Position numbers and translations under genes: made by a program. 64,000 nucleotides of DNA. Origin: UBA1429 sp964482225. Lineage in GTDB: Bacteria; Chloroflexota; Anaerolineae; UBA1429. The stretch covers positions 131,952 through 195,951 of the forward strand of contig CAYZWT010000001.1 in NCBI GenBank assembly GCA_964482225.1, read 5' to 3'. The notes beneath the pieces were generated by a model. It saw nothing but the letters and a program-made list of their open reading frames with translations, was not told the origin of the DNA and ran no database searches. Position 1 is the first letter of the stretch. Every line of letters starts with the position of its first letter. This document shows, in pieces, positions 32,456-40,725 of this stretch.

Positions 32456-33924
32456 GGCGTCCTCCCGAACTGCATGCGGGCCATGGCGCGGGCGGCGGGG
32501 CGATCCTCGGCCTCGAACAGGCCCCGCAGGCGCTCCTGGCGCTCGGCGATCTGCTGCAGGATGCCCTCCTTGCGCATGCCGGTGCGCCGCAGGTGGGCGA
32601 TCTCGAAACGGCGCAGCTCCCCATGATCGGGCTCGTCCATGAGCACCTCGGGAGTGAGCCAGACCTGGGGCGGCTCGCCGCCCAGCTTGTCCCAGAGCAC
32701 CACCTGGCGGTAGCCGAGAGACATAAAGCGGCGCTCGTGCTCGTTCACCTCGGCGGGCACCGGCAGGTACTCGAAGGCGCCCAGATTCCAGTTGTAGCCC
32801 GCCACCACCCGGCCCGTCACGGGGAACATGAGGCGGGCCAGGATCTCGGCGTCGGCGGTATTGTGGAACACCGAGTAGTAGCGGGCGTTGTTCAAGGCCG
32901 TGTCCCGCAGGTGCAAATCCAGGTGGCCGCCCAGGCTGCGGCACATCTGGTTCAGCGACTGCATCACCAGGGTCAGCCACAGGTTATAGGCCCGCGAGGT
33001 CTCCAGGATCACGTCCAGGGGGCCGGAATGGAAAAAGCGGGCCTCGTCCAGGATCAGGCGGTAGGGACGGGAGCCGGGCGGGCGCTGCATGCAGGCGTAA
33101 AAGATACGGGTGGCGATCAGGTTGCCCAGCAGGGTCGTGACTGTGTCCGAGAGCAGGGCGTAGGGCAGGTTCACAAAGAGCCAGTGGCCCTCGTTCACCA
33201 CTTGGCGCAGGTCGAGGCCGCCCGCGTCGACGGCGCAGAGGGTCATCAGCAGGCGCTCGTCGAACAGATACTGAAAGATGCGGCCCTCGGTGGACTGGAC
33301 CCACTCGCGCCTGGCGTTGGGCGTCCAGGTGGGCCACTGGTCCTCCCAGAAGGTGCGGGTGCCTGGGTGACGCACCTGGGGCAGGAGCGAGCGCACCAGG
33401 GGGTTGTGGGTCTCCAGCACCCGCTTCTTGCCATCGAAACGATAGCTGGGAGCAAAGAGCAGGGGCAGCTCGGCCAGGGTCAGCTCCCCCTGCCCGCCCT
33501 CCACCAGCAGGCCGATGGCAGCGGCCATCACATTCTGCATGCGGTTGGCCTCGGCCAGCTCGAACCCGGACTGGCCGCGGATGTGGGAGACCAGGGCGTT
33601 GGCCAGCAGGGCCACCCGGTCGGGATCGCTGTCGGCGAACTCGGTCAGGGGGTCGAGGGCGTTACAGGCCAGGAGATGCTCGCCGCGGGCGATGGGGTTG
33701 AGGAACAGGATGCGGTCGGACAACGCGTCCCAGAGGGCCTCTCCCTGCGTCGTAGCGCACAAAAAGTTGAGCAGGGACAGGTAGGTATCGCCCTTGGGAT
33801 CGATGTAGCAGCAGGGGCGATCGTGGAGCATGCCCTGGACGATGCGGTAGAGGGTCCAGTAGGACTTGCCCATCCCGATGGTGCCCAGGTTGAGCTCATG
33901 GCCAGAGCGTAACAAGTATGGCAT
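32452..33924 (-). CDS. VirD4/TraD-like type IV coupling ATPase
   Basis: A 490-residue conjugative DNA-transfer ATPase: Walker A GTIGMGKS at residues 14-21, CCYIDPKGDTYLSLL typical of the family, Walker B RLILDEARFF and LWLTLVMQSLNQMCRSLGGHL as the downstream sensor. Coupling proteins bring DNA to the type IV secretion channel. The usual N-terminal membrane helices are missing; the next upstream gene encodes a separate small membrane protein that could replace them. It is followed by, and overlaps, a replication-relaxation gene. No VirB4 or mating-pore genes are in the window. Confidence 0.82.
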   Translation of the reverse strand: MPYLLRSGHELNLGTIGMGKSYWTLYRIVQGMLHDRPCCYIDPKGDTYLSLLNFLCATTQGEALWDALSDRILFLNPIARGEHLLACNALDPLTEFADSDPDRVALLANALVSHIRGQSGFELAEANRMQNVMAAAIGLLVEGGQGELTLAELPLLFAPSYRFDGKKRVLETHNPLVRSLLPQVRHPGTRTFWEDQWPTWTPNARREWVQSTEGRIFQYLFDERLLMTLCAVDAGGLDLRQVVNEGHWLFVNLPYALLSDTVTTLLGNLIATRIFYACMQRPPGSRPYRLILDEARFFHSGPLDVILETSRAYNLWLTLVMQSLNQMCRSLGGHLDLHLRDTALNNARYYSVFHNTADAEILARLMFPVTGRVVAGYNWNLGAFEYLPVPAEVNEHERRFMSLGYRQVVLWDKLGGEPPQVWLTPEVLMDEPDHGELRRFEIAHLRRTGMRKEGILQQIAERQERLRGLFEAEDRPAARAMARMQFGRTP

Positions 33925-33936
33925 GGCGCAACTCCT

Positions 33937-34389
33937 TTACAGGTTGAGGGGCAGCTTGGGCTCGCCGCCGCCGCGCCGGGGGAAGGACGGCAGGGGGCCG
34001 ATGCTCCAGTCGTGGTCGGGGTCGGCGATCAGGCCCAGACCGATGCCCAGGCCCACGGTGGCGGCAAAGGTGATGATCACCCAGGGCTGGTTGCGCACCA
34101 TGGCCATGAGGGACACGATGCCCACGCCCAGCAGCAGGCCCACGACGCCCATGATCAGGCCGCGGGCCAGGGGATCGTCGGCCAGCTCCAGGTCCTCGAA
34201 CTGCTCGTCCACCCACTCGACGGTGTAGACAGCCCCCTGGATGCAGAGCCTGACGGCGGCCTGCAGGCTGTAGACCAGGACCTCCAGGGCGTAGAGGATG
34301 GCGTCCCGCAGGATCCAGATCAAAAAGGCGATCAGGGCCAGCCCGGCCAGGATGGCCAGCATCACGATCACAAAGACAGTTTCCAGCAT
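33937..34389 (-). CDS. Small membrane protein before the coupling ATPase
   Basis: A 150-residue membrane protein with an N-terminal hydrophobic stretch (VFVIVMLAILAGLALIAFLIW), an amphipathic middle (AGAVYTVEWVDEQFEDLEL-like) and two closely spaced hydrophobic segments (GLIMGVVGLLLGVGIVSLM, PWVIITFAATVGLGIGLGL). The chosen ATG follows GGGAG; a start seven codons upstream is also possible. It ends 12 bases before the soluble coupling ATPase, so it may serve as its membrane anchor. The family is not recognised. Confidence 0.6.
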   Translation of the reverse strand: MLETVFVIVMLAILAGLALIAFLIWILRDAILYALEVLVYSLQAAVRLCIQGAVYTVEWVDEQFEDLELADDPLARGLIMGVVGLLLGVGIVSLMAMVRNQPWVIITFAATVGLGIGLGLIADPDHDWSIGPLPSFPRRGGGEPKLPLNL

Positions 34390-34565
34390 AGCTCTCCCTT
34401 CCATACCCACTTACCTGCAGCCCACCCCGCTCGCGGAAAAGCGGGCGGCTCCGAATGAGTGAGGCGACAAGCCAAGATCGGCCAAAGCACAATATCTGGT
34501 GGTAGAGGGGGAGGCGGGGCACTAGGGCTAGTGTGCCCGCCTCCCTTGCATCAGAACCGGTGGCC

Positions 34566-34973
34566 TCAGGCCGCCCGGTCAGCCGACCGGACAGCGGACG
34601 GGACAGCGGCTGTCCCATCGGTTGTCCGCCCTGCGAGGGCGGCGCGCTGGGCCTGCTCGCGCTCGTACTGCTGTTCGATCACGACCATCTGCTGCTGGGT
34701 CAGCAGCACCTGCTCCTCACAGAGGGCATCGATGGCGGTGATGGTCTCGTCGTGGGCGCGCTGCATGCGCTGGCGCCAGGTGCGCTCGTGATGCCAGACG
34801 CCCAGCCGGCGGCAGCCCTCCTCGACCTGGTCGATGAGCCAGGCGCAAAAGGGGATCACGATCAGCTCAAAGAACTTGAAGAGCAGCCAGCCTGCGGCGA
34901 ACAGGGCGCCAAAGGCAACCACCAGGGCGATGCCAAAGCCGGTGCTGATGAGGGCGCCGATGAAGTCGTCCAT
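34566..34973 (-). CDS. Membrane-anchored coiled-coil protein
   Basis: A 135-residue protein with one or two N-terminal membrane segments (ALISTGFGIALVVAFGALFAAGWLLFKFF), then a long charged helix rich in Glu/Gln/Arg (residues about 65-115), and an Ala/Thr-rich tail. It starts one base after the preceding gene ends, so the two are cotranscribed. It belongs to the string of small genes leading to the coupling ATPase; a part of the transfer apparatus is plausible but not shown. Confidence 0.6.
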   Translation of the reverse strand: MDDFIGALISTGFGIALVVAFGALFAAGWLLFKFFELIVIPFCAWLIDQVEEGCRRLGVWHHERTWRQRMQRAHDETITAIDALCEEQVLLTQQQMVVIEQQYEREQAQRAALAGRTTDGTAAVPSAVRSADRAA

Positions 34974-34974
34974 G

Positions 34975-35448
34975 TCACAGTTCCTCCGTCTGACGCTTGA
35001 TATGCAACTCCGACAGGGCCAGGATGCCCGCTGCCATCTGCTGCAGGCTTTGGGCCACGACCTGGCCCATCATCTCGTTCATCTCGGGGTAGCGCGACCG
35101 GCCGTGGTAGATGTCCATGATGTCCTCTTGCCCGCGGTCAAAGGAGGAGAGGGCATACGTGCCCACCGAGCGCACCGCCTCGATGGCCACGCCGAACTTG
35201 GCGGAGCGGAGAGCGATGAGGCTCAGTTCGCGCTGGGCCTCTTGGGCCTCGCGGCGGCTGCGGCGGTCATGGCCTGTGGGCCGGATCTCGGGCACGCTGA
35301 TAGAGGTGGTGTAGACCTTTTGCACCATCGCGAGAGAGGGCAGATCGAGCCTGCCGGGGGCCTGCTTGCCGGCCTGGGCGCTGTCTGGCTCGCCCTGGCC
35401 GTTGCTGCCCGCCAGGCGCCGGATTCGCTCGTGGACATTGTCAGCCAT
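34975..35448 (-). CDS. Hypothetical protein of the conjugation-type module
   Basis: A 157-residue soluble protein. The N-terminal 60 residues are polar (HERIRRLAGSNGQ); the rest is mostly helical (ELSLIALRSAKFGVAIEAV, MGQVVAQSLQQMAAGILAL). The start overlaps the upstream 79-residue gene by eight bases and AAGGAG precedes it. No family is recognised. Position between small genes and the membrane coiled-coil gene suggests the same operon. Confidence 0.55.
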   Translation of the reverse strand: MADNVHERIRRLAGSNGQGEPDSAQAGKQAPGRLDLPSLAMVQKVYTTSISVPEIRPTGHDRRSRREAQEAQRELSLIALRSAKFGVAIEAVRSVGTYALSSFDRGQEDIMDIYHGRSRYPEMNEMMGQVVAQSLQQMAAGILALSELHIKRQTEEL

Positions 35449-35680
35449 CTCGATGCTCCTTCTGTTGCTGTTCCTGATCTGGATCGATCACGCGGTAGCT
35501 TACGTCAATGGCATCCTCCTCGGGCGGCGTGCGGCCGCCCTGCTGGGGCTGGAGCTGGGGCAGCGGCACCCGCTCCAGCCAGCGCTCCAGGGTCTCCTGG
35601 GCGACGCGCGCCCTCTTGCGGCGGAACACCCGCCTGCCGATATTCCCGATGGCCTCGCCCGCTTCGTGCAGAATCTCCAT
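35441..35680 (-). CDS. Hypothetical small basic protein
   Basis: A 79-residue protein: basic helical N-terminus (NIGRRVFRRKRARVAQETLERWL), then Pro/Gln-rich and acidic regions. AAGGAG precedes the ATG by five bases. It is the first gene of the minus-strand series leading to the coupling ATPase, with the plus-strand gene at 35841 divergent. It may be a DNA-binding regulator of the module; no family is recognised. Confidence 0.5.
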   Translation of the reverse strand: MEILHEAGEAIGNIGRRVFRRKRARVAQETLERWLERVPLPQLQPQQGGRTPPEEDAIDVSYRVIDPDQEQQQKEHRDG

Positions 35681-35840
35681 GGCATCTCCTTTCAGTCATC
35701 TGCCTCACGCCCATCTCAGTCGAACTCGCCCCTATCATGTCAGACTTGACATGCATGGCAACGCAGCCGGGCTGCAAGGATTTGCACCTGTATTGCACAG
35801 ATTGCGACTTGACTTTAGAATCGCGCGAGGAGGTAGCGCC

Positions 35841-36599
35841 ATGCCCGAATACCGACGTGAGTTACCGGGAGACCTGCTGGACGCCTTGCTGAGGCAGCAC
35901 GAACTAGCCAACGTCGCGGAGTTTGATCGCGCTCACCAGAATCGCATCGCTCGCGCCATGGAGCGGAGTCTGGGCGAGATGACTTCTGAGGAGCAGGATA
36001 GCCTGTGGGAGAGGCTCGCCCCGAGCTATCACAAGTGGACCAACCGCTTTGCGATCATGTGGGATCCCAACGTGTCGCCCATGCAGTGGCGCGCTATGTT
36101 TACTTTGGAGAACCTCGACGCGCTCCTTTTTGCCGGCTGGCTCGATGAGGGATCTGACCTGCATCGACACTTCCTGCAGGCGATTGATCTCCAGAACATG
36201 CTTAAACTAAGAAAAACGTATAAAGGAATAGAGCAGGAGCTCGCTTTCCAACAGAGCCTGGACCTCGCGCAGGTCTATGACCAGCTCGCCTGGGCGTTTG
36301 CAGATTTTGTGCGGGGCCATCCGGAGACCCGAGACTGGTCGTTCGACCAGATCGGCCAGTTCGCCAAGATGTATATGGAGAACACGATGCCCACTCTGGC
36401 GGCCATCGGTCTGATCGATCTTCCTGACGACTGGCGAGAGAGGCTGATTCACACAGGCCGCACGCGCGGCTCGGCTTCCGAGGATGGCGACGAATCGAGT
36501 CTGCTGCTGGCATCGGTACGAGAATGGGCAGCGTTGATTCTGGCCGACCTGCGACCAGATGGCTCCGATGCGCATTCGGCTCAGGGCCAGCAGGTTTGA
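35841..36599 (+). CDS. Hypothetical helical protein
   Basis: A 252-residue acidic, mostly helical protein (LLDALLRQHELANVAEFDRAHQ, then WSFDQIGQFAKMYMENTMPT). GAGGAGG lies seven bases before the ATG, and a TAGAAT -10-like box lies 20 bases upstream. A much longer upstream frame is antisense to other genes and was rejected. No family is recognised. It is the last accessory gene before the tRNA cluster, and its stop codon is contained in the tRNA promoter's -35 box. Confidence 0.65.
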   Translation: MPEYRRELPGDLLDALLRQHELANVAEFDRAHQNRIARAMERSLGEMTSEEQDSLWERLAPSYHKWTNRFAIMWDPNVSPMQWRAMFTLENLDALLFAGWLDEGSDLHRHFLQAIDLQNMLKLRKTYKGIEQELAFQQSLDLAQVYDQLAWAFADFVRGHPETRDWSFDQIGQFAKMYMENTMPTLAAIGLIDLPDDWRERLIHTGRTRGSASEDGDESSLLLASVREWAALILADLRPDGSDAHSAQGQQV

Positions 36600-36623
36600 C
36601 AGGGGGCTTCTGGCGCCTATAAT
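36596..36623 (+). promoter_or_regulatory. Consensus promoter of the tRNA cluster
   Basis: TTGACA and TATAAT, both perfect, are 16 bases apart, about 70 bases before tRNA-Lys. The -35 box contains the stop codon of the preceding gene. Confidence 0.8.
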
Positions 36624-36694
36624 GAGTGCCGTCTTGGGGACTCATAGACTCGCTCGGAAGGGCACAAGTCTTTTGGTCGTCAATGGGTGTTTTA

Positions 36695-36767
36695 GGGCCG
36701 CTAGCTCAATTGGCAGAGCCACTGACTCTTAATCAGTTGGTTCCAGGTTCGAGTCCTGGGCGGCTCA
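36695..36767 (+). tRNA. tRNA-Lys (CTT)
   Basis: Folds as a complete cloverleaf: acceptor GGGCCGC with GCGGCTC, anticodon stem ACTGA/TCAGT with loop CTCTTAA (anticodon CTT), T-arm CCAGG TTCGAGT CCTGG. The 3' CCA is not encoded. Confidence 0.95.
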
Positions 36768-36890
36768 TGTAGGAAGGGGTGCATCCGACGCCCCTTGTCT
36801 GAGAGAGCGCACAGCAGCGCCTTCGGGACCGCCTCACCTGTGTGGGGCGCCGAGATCTCACGGGTTCGCTATGGCCTCTCGCTCTTTTGG

Positions 36891-36972
36891 GGGGAAGTGT
36901 CGGAACTGGCAGACGAGCGTGACTTAGGATCACGTGGAGAAATCCGTGAGAGTTCAAGTCTCTCCTTCCCCA
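36891..36972 (+). tRNA. tRNA-Leu (TAG)
   Basis: Long-variable-arm tRNA: acceptor GGGGAAG with CTTCCCC, anticodon stem CGTGA/TCACG with loop CTTAGGA (anticodon TAG), variable-arm helix, T-arm GAGAG TTCAAGT CTCTC. Confidence 0.93.
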
Positions 36973-36982
36973 TTGGGACCGT

Positions 36983-37054
36983 GCGGAAGTGGCTCAGTGG
37001 TAGAGCATCTCCTTGCCAAGGAGAGGGTCGCGAGTTCGAATCTCGTCTTCCGCT
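36983..37054 (+). tRNA. tRNA-Gly (GCC)
   Basis: Complete cloverleaf: acceptor GCGGAAG with CTTCCGC, anticodon stem TCTCC/GGAGA with loop TTGCCAA (anticodon GCC), T-arm GCGAG TTCGAAT CTCGT. It follows tRNA-Leu by ten bases. Confidence 0.95.
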
Positions 37055-37083
37055 CTGATCGCACTATACGGACCGTTCTGATC

Positions 37084-37140
37084 GCTGGCCCCCTGGCGTA
37101 CACGCGCCGGTTCGCGGAGCGTCTGTGGGCCGGCTTTTTC
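37084..37140 (+). terminator. Terminator of the tRNA cluster
   Basis: GCTGGCCC pairs with GGGCCGGC (one G-T pair), enclosing smaller stems, and is followed at once by CTTTTTC. Confidence 0.6.
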
Positions 37141-37180
37141 TGCGTCTAGCCAGGCCCCAGTTTCGACTCGCCAGGGGCTA

Positions 37181-37189
37181 TGGTATAAT
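37181..37189 (+). promoter_or_regulatory. Extended -10 promoter of tig
   Basis: TGGTATAAT is an extended -10 element with perfect TATAAT, 59 bases before the tig start. The -35 region is weak, as allowed with an extended -10. Confidence 0.6.
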
Positions 37190-37248
37190 GCCTACCGTCA
37201 TGGTCAGGCAGAGCGCACCGCCAAGCCTTGTTCGAGAAGGAGCATCCC

Positions 37249-38646
37249 TTGAAAGTCACGACCGAAACTGTGGCCCCCCGCGAGGTCCTCTTGACCATCG
37301 AGCCCGACGAGCAGACCATCCAGCGCGCCATGCGCCGCGCTGCCCGCGAGCTTTCGCGCTATCGCCCCATCGCAGGCTTCCGCCCTGGCAAGGCGCCTTT
37401 TGGCATGGTCGAGCGCGTCTTTGGGCGCCAGGCCATCCTGCACGAGGCCCTGCACGCCATCGCCCCCGATCTCTACCAGGAGGCCATCCGCGAGGCCGAC
37501 ATCCGGCCTTATGAGCAGACCCTGCTCGATATCGAGTCTGAGGAGCCCCTGGTGCTCAAGCTCAATGTGCCCCTGGTGCCCCAGGTAACCCTGGGCGATT
37601 ATAATGAGCTTGCCATCGAGCCCGAGCCTGAGGTCGTCATCACCGATGAGGATATCCAGGAGCAGCTCGAGATGCTGCGCCGGCAACACGCCGAGATGCG
37701 GCCTGTGGAGCGCCCCCTGCAGATGGAAGACCAGTTCACGGCGCTGCTGACCCGCACCGTGGATAGCGAGGTGCTGGAGCGCAACCAAGAGGTCGTCATT
37801 GACATGACGGATGACGTGGATCCGGCCGGCTTTGCCGAGGCGCTCTTGGGGGCTGTGGTCAATGAAATTCGCGAGTTCAGCCTTACCTTCCCCGAGGACC
37901 ACGACGACGAGGATCTGGCCGGCAAAAAGGTGGATTACCGCGTGGCCATCGGCGAGATCCGCGAGCTGCGTCTGCCCGAGGCCGATGACGAATTCGCCAA
38001 GACGGTGGGCGACTATGAGACGCTGGAAGAGCTTGTCAAAAGCATCGCGGATGAACTGCGTAGCGCGCGCGCGGAAGAGGCTGCCTCCAGCGAGCGTCGC
38101 CGCGCTTTGGATGCCCTGATCCCGCTGGCCGAGATGGAATACCCCGCCGCGGCCCTGGAGCGCGAGATCGATCGCGTGCTCAACCAGCAGCGCCGCCGCT
38201 TTTTGCAGATGGGCTTTTCGCTGGAGGGGTACCTGCGCATACGTGAACAGACCGAGGAAGAGTTGCGCGAGGAGCTACGCCCGGATTGCGAGCGCAACCT
38301 CACCCAGCGCCTGACGCTCATCGAGTATGTGCGCCGGGAGGGGATCTCGCTGACGCCGGAAGAGGGCACCGAGGCATTTACCAGGTACACCAATGCGATG
38401 GTGGCAGCCTATCGCGATCAGGCGCCCGAAAGGGTGCGCGAGGAAGTGCAGCAGGGCGCCCTGGATATCGCCTATGAGGACTCGCTGCTCTTCAAGGCCT
38501 CGCAGCATCTGGCCGACCGGTTGACCGGCAGGCTGCCCGCCGCGGAAAGCGCGGAGGATGCCGTGGAGCCCGATGCGGATCAGACGCCCACTGAGGACGT
38601 CGAACCCGAGACCCAGGAGCCGGACGAGGCGCCTGCTGAGGAATAG
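37249..38646 (+). CDS. tig: Trigger factor (ribosome-associated chaperone, PPIase)
   Basis: A 465-residue trigger factor. The N-terminal ribosome-binding domain contains the signature GFRPGKAPFGMVERVFG, a shortened central PPIase-like region follows (residues about 150-245), and the helical C-terminal chaperone domain ends in an acidic tail. It binds nascent chains at the ribosome exit and may slow folding. The TTG start was chosen because AAGGAG lies seven bases upstream and the N-terminus MKVTTETVAPREV then matches the family; a TTG seven codons earlier is less likely. It heads the tig-clpP-clpX operon. Confidence 0.92.
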   Translation: MKVTTETVAPREVLLTIEPDEQTIQRAMRRAARELSRYRPIAGFRPGKAPFGMVERVFGRQAILHEALHAIAPDLYQEAIREADIRPYEQTLLDIESEEPLVLKLNVPLVPQVTLGDYNELAIEPEPEVVITDEDIQEQLEMLRRQHAEMRPVERPLQMEDQFTALLTRTVDSEVLERNQEVVIDMTDDVDPAGFAEALLGAVVNEIREFSLTFPEDHDDEDLAGKKVDYRVAIGEIRELRLPEADDEFAKTVGDYETLEELVKSIADELRSARAEEAASSERRRALDALIPLAEMEYPAAALEREIDRVLNQQRRRFLQMGFSLEGYLRIREQTEEELREELRPDCERNLTQRLTLIEYVRREGISLTPEEGTEAFTRYTNAMVAAYRDQAPERVREEVQQGALDIAYEDSLLFKASQHLADRLTGRLPAAESAEDAVEPDADQTPTEDVEPETQEPDEAPAEE

Positions 38647-38699
38647 AGCCTGCAAGTTGAGCGGGGCGCTTTGGGCCCCGATACCAGAGGAGGTGGAGC

Positions 38700-39314
38700 A
38701 TGCATCTGAACGCACTCGTCCCCATGGTCATCGAAACGACCGGCCGCGGCGAAAGGGCCTATGATATCTATTCGCTCTTGTTGCGAGAGCGAATCATCTT
38801 TCTGGGCACCCCCATTGACGATCAGATCGCCGGCCTCATCGTGGCGCAGATGCTCTACCTCGATCGCGAGGATCCCGAGCGCGAGATCAGCCTGTATATC
38901 CAGTCGCCGGGCGGCGTCATCTATGCAGGGCTGGCGATCTATGACACCATGCAGGTGATCCGCGCGCCGGTCTCGACCATCGCCGTGGGCAGCACGGCCA
39001 GCATGGGCACGGTGCTGCTGGCGGCGGGCGCGCCCGGACGCCGTTTCGCGCTGCCGCACGCCACCATCCATATCCACCAGCCCCTGGGCGGCGCCCGGGG
39101 CCAGGCCAGCGACATCCAGATCCAGGCCGAGGAGATCATCCGCCTGCGCAAGATGCTCAACAACATCCTGGCCGAGCATACGGGCCAGCCGCTGGAGCGC
39201 ATCGAGCGCGATACCGACCGCGACCTCTTTATGGATGCCGAGCATGCGGTCGAGTACGGCCTGGTGGACGAGGTGATCTCGCCTGTGCGGGCTGGCAAGG
39301 AAGCAGAAGCATGA
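38700..39314 (+). CDS. clpP: ATP-dependent Clp protease proteolytic subunit
   Basis: A 204-residue ClpP serine protease. Catalytic residues are Ser101 (GSTASMG), His126 (ATIHIHQP) and Asp175 (TDRDLFMDA). IQSPGGVIYAGLAIYDTM is the usual strand and turn preceding the active site. It forms the barrel-shaped peptidase fed by the ClpX unfoldase, whose gene overlaps its stop codon by four bases. GAGGAGG precedes the ATG. Confidence 0.97.
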   Translation: MHLNALVPMVIETTGRGERAYDIYSLLLRERIIFLGTPIDDQIAGLIVAQMLYLDREDPEREISLYIQSPGGVIYAGLAIYDTMQVIRAPVSTIAVGSTASMGTVLLAAGAPGRRFALPHATIHIHQPLGGARGQASDIQIQAEEIIRLRKMLNNILAEHTGQPLERIERDTDRDLFMDAEHAVEYGLVDEVISPVRAGKEAEA

Positions 39315-40576
39315 GCCAGGGCCACGAGCGCCCCACATGCTCCTTTTGCGGGCAGCCCGAGCACCGGGTGCGACGGCTGATCTCAGGGCCGAACGCGGTC
39401 TATATCTGCGATGGCTGCGTCAACCTGTGCAAGCAGATCCTGGATGCGGGCCGGGCGGCGCCCGAAAAGCGCGGCCTCACCCGCGAGGATATCCCCTCGC
39501 CCCGCGAGATCTATGACGCGCTGGGCGAGTTTGTCATTGGGCAGGAACGGGCCAAGCGCACCCTGGCCGTGGCCGTCTATAACCACTACAAGCGCGTGCT
39601 GGCAGGCATCGAAGAGGATGATGGGGAGATCGAGCTGCAAAAGAGCAACGTCTTGATCATTGGCCCCACCGGCTGCGGCAAGACCTTGCTGGCCCAGACC
39701 CTGGCCAAGAGCCTGGATGTGCCTTTTTCCATCTCGGATGCCACCTCGCTGACCGAGGCAGGCTATGTGGGCGAGGATGTGGAGAGCATTTTGCTGCGTC
39801 TGCTGCACAATGCCGATTTCGATCTCGCCCGCGCCTCGCAGGGCATCATCTATATTGACGAGATAGACAAGATCGCCCGCAAATCGGGCGACAACCCCTC
39901 CATCACCCGTGATGTTTCGGGCGAGGGCGTGCAGCAGGCGTTGCTCAAGATCCTGGAGGGCACCGTGGCCAATGTGCCTCCCCAGGGCGGGCGCAAGCAC
40001 CCCCATCAAGAGTTCTTGCAACTCGATACCACCAACATCCTCTTTGTCTGCGGAGGCGCCTTTGATGGGTTGGTGGATGTCATCCGGACGCGCACCCGGC
40101 GCCAGTACGCCATGGGCTTTGGTTCCCGCTCCGAGCTGCACCACGAGCCCACCGATATGGAGCTGCTGAGCCAGGTGGCGCCGGAGGACCTGCTCCAATA
40201 TGGCCTGATCCCCGAGTTCATCGGGCGGCTGCCGGTCATCGTCACTGTGGACCCCCTGGGGCATGGCGATCTGGTGCGCATCCTGACCGAGCCCAAGAAC
40301 GCGCTGGTGCGCCAGTTCCAGCGCTTGTTCCAACTGGATAACGTGCGCCTCGAGTTCACCGAAGAGGCGCTCCAGGCCGCCGCGCGCGAGGCGATGCGCA
40401 GCAACATGGGCGCCCGCGCCCTGCGCGCCATCCTGGAAGAGACCCTCAACGATGTCATGTTCGACCTGCCCTCGCGCCCCGATATCGATCATTGGATCGT
40501 GACGGAGGAGCATATCCGGGCGAGGTCCAGCGGAACATCGTTCCTGACCAGGGATTCGGGGCGGGAGGCTGCCTAG
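39311..40576 (+). CDS. clpX: ATP-dependent Clp protease ATP-binding subunit ClpX
   Basis: A 421-residue AAA+ unfoldase. The N-terminal zinc-binding domain has Cys10, Cys13, Cys33 and Cys36 (CSFCG, YICDGC). The AAA+ domain shows Walker A GPTGCGKT, Walker B IIYIDEIDKIA, the pore loop GYVGED and sensor region GALRAIL-like near the end. It recognises and unfolds substrates for ClpP. Its ATG overlaps the clpP stop. A hairpin terminator follows the gene. Confidence 0.97.
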   Translation: MSQGHERPTCSFCGQPEHRVRRLISGPNAVYICDGCVNLCKQILDAGRAAPEKRGLTREDIPSPREIYDALGEFVIGQERAKRTLAVAVYNHYKRVLAGIEEDDGEIELQKSNVLIIGPTGCGKTLLAQTLAKSLDVPFSISDATSLTEAGYVGEDVESILLRLLHNADFDLARASQGIIYIDEIDKIARKSGDNPSITRDVSGEGVQQALLKILEGTVANVPPQGGRKHPHQEFLQLDTTNILFVCGGAFDGLVDVIRTRTRRQYAMGFGSRSELHHEPTDMELLSQVAPEDLLQYGLIPEFIGRLPVIVTVDPLGHGDLVRILTEPKNALVRQFQRLFQLDNVRLEFTEEALQAAAREAMRSNMGARALRAILEETLNDVMFDLPSRPDIDHWIVTEEHIRARSSGTSFLTRDSGREAA

Positions 40577-40607
40577 CCTCGCCCTGGCCCCAACATTGCG
40601 AGCGTAC

Positions 40608-40646
40608 AGGGCGGCTGAAGACTCTTTTTCAGCCGTCCTTTGTTTA
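40608..40646 (+). terminator. Terminator of the tig-clpP-clpX operon
   Basis: AGGGCGGCTGAA pairs with TTCAGCCGTCCT (one G-T pair) around an eight-base loop and is followed by TTGTTT. Confidence 0.8.
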
Positions 40647-40662
40647 CTGATTCCACATTCTT

Positions 40663-40691
40663 TTGACACTCGCTGGCCGATCATATAGAAT
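40663..40691 (+). promoter_or_regulatory. Promoter of alaS
   Basis: A perfect TTGACA and TAGAAT (five of six) are 17 bases apart, 34 bases before the alaS ATG. Confidence 0.8.
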
Positions 40692-40725
40692 CGGTCGGTA
40701 CAGATTGGCGCAACAGGAGGCCCTG

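Noticed and set aside
32593..33912. Long plus-strand open frame opposite the coupling ATPase, and similar ones at 694-1725, 40876-42486 and 42827-44914
   Set aside because: They lie antisense to well-supported genes in GC-rich DNA, have no ribosome-binding sites and repeat Gln/His/Val/Gly-rich composition typical of shadow frames.
36768..36890. A fourth tRNA between tRNA-Lys and tRNA-Leu
   Set aside because: No acceptor or anticodon stem could be formed; the stretch shows only unrelated GC-rich bases.
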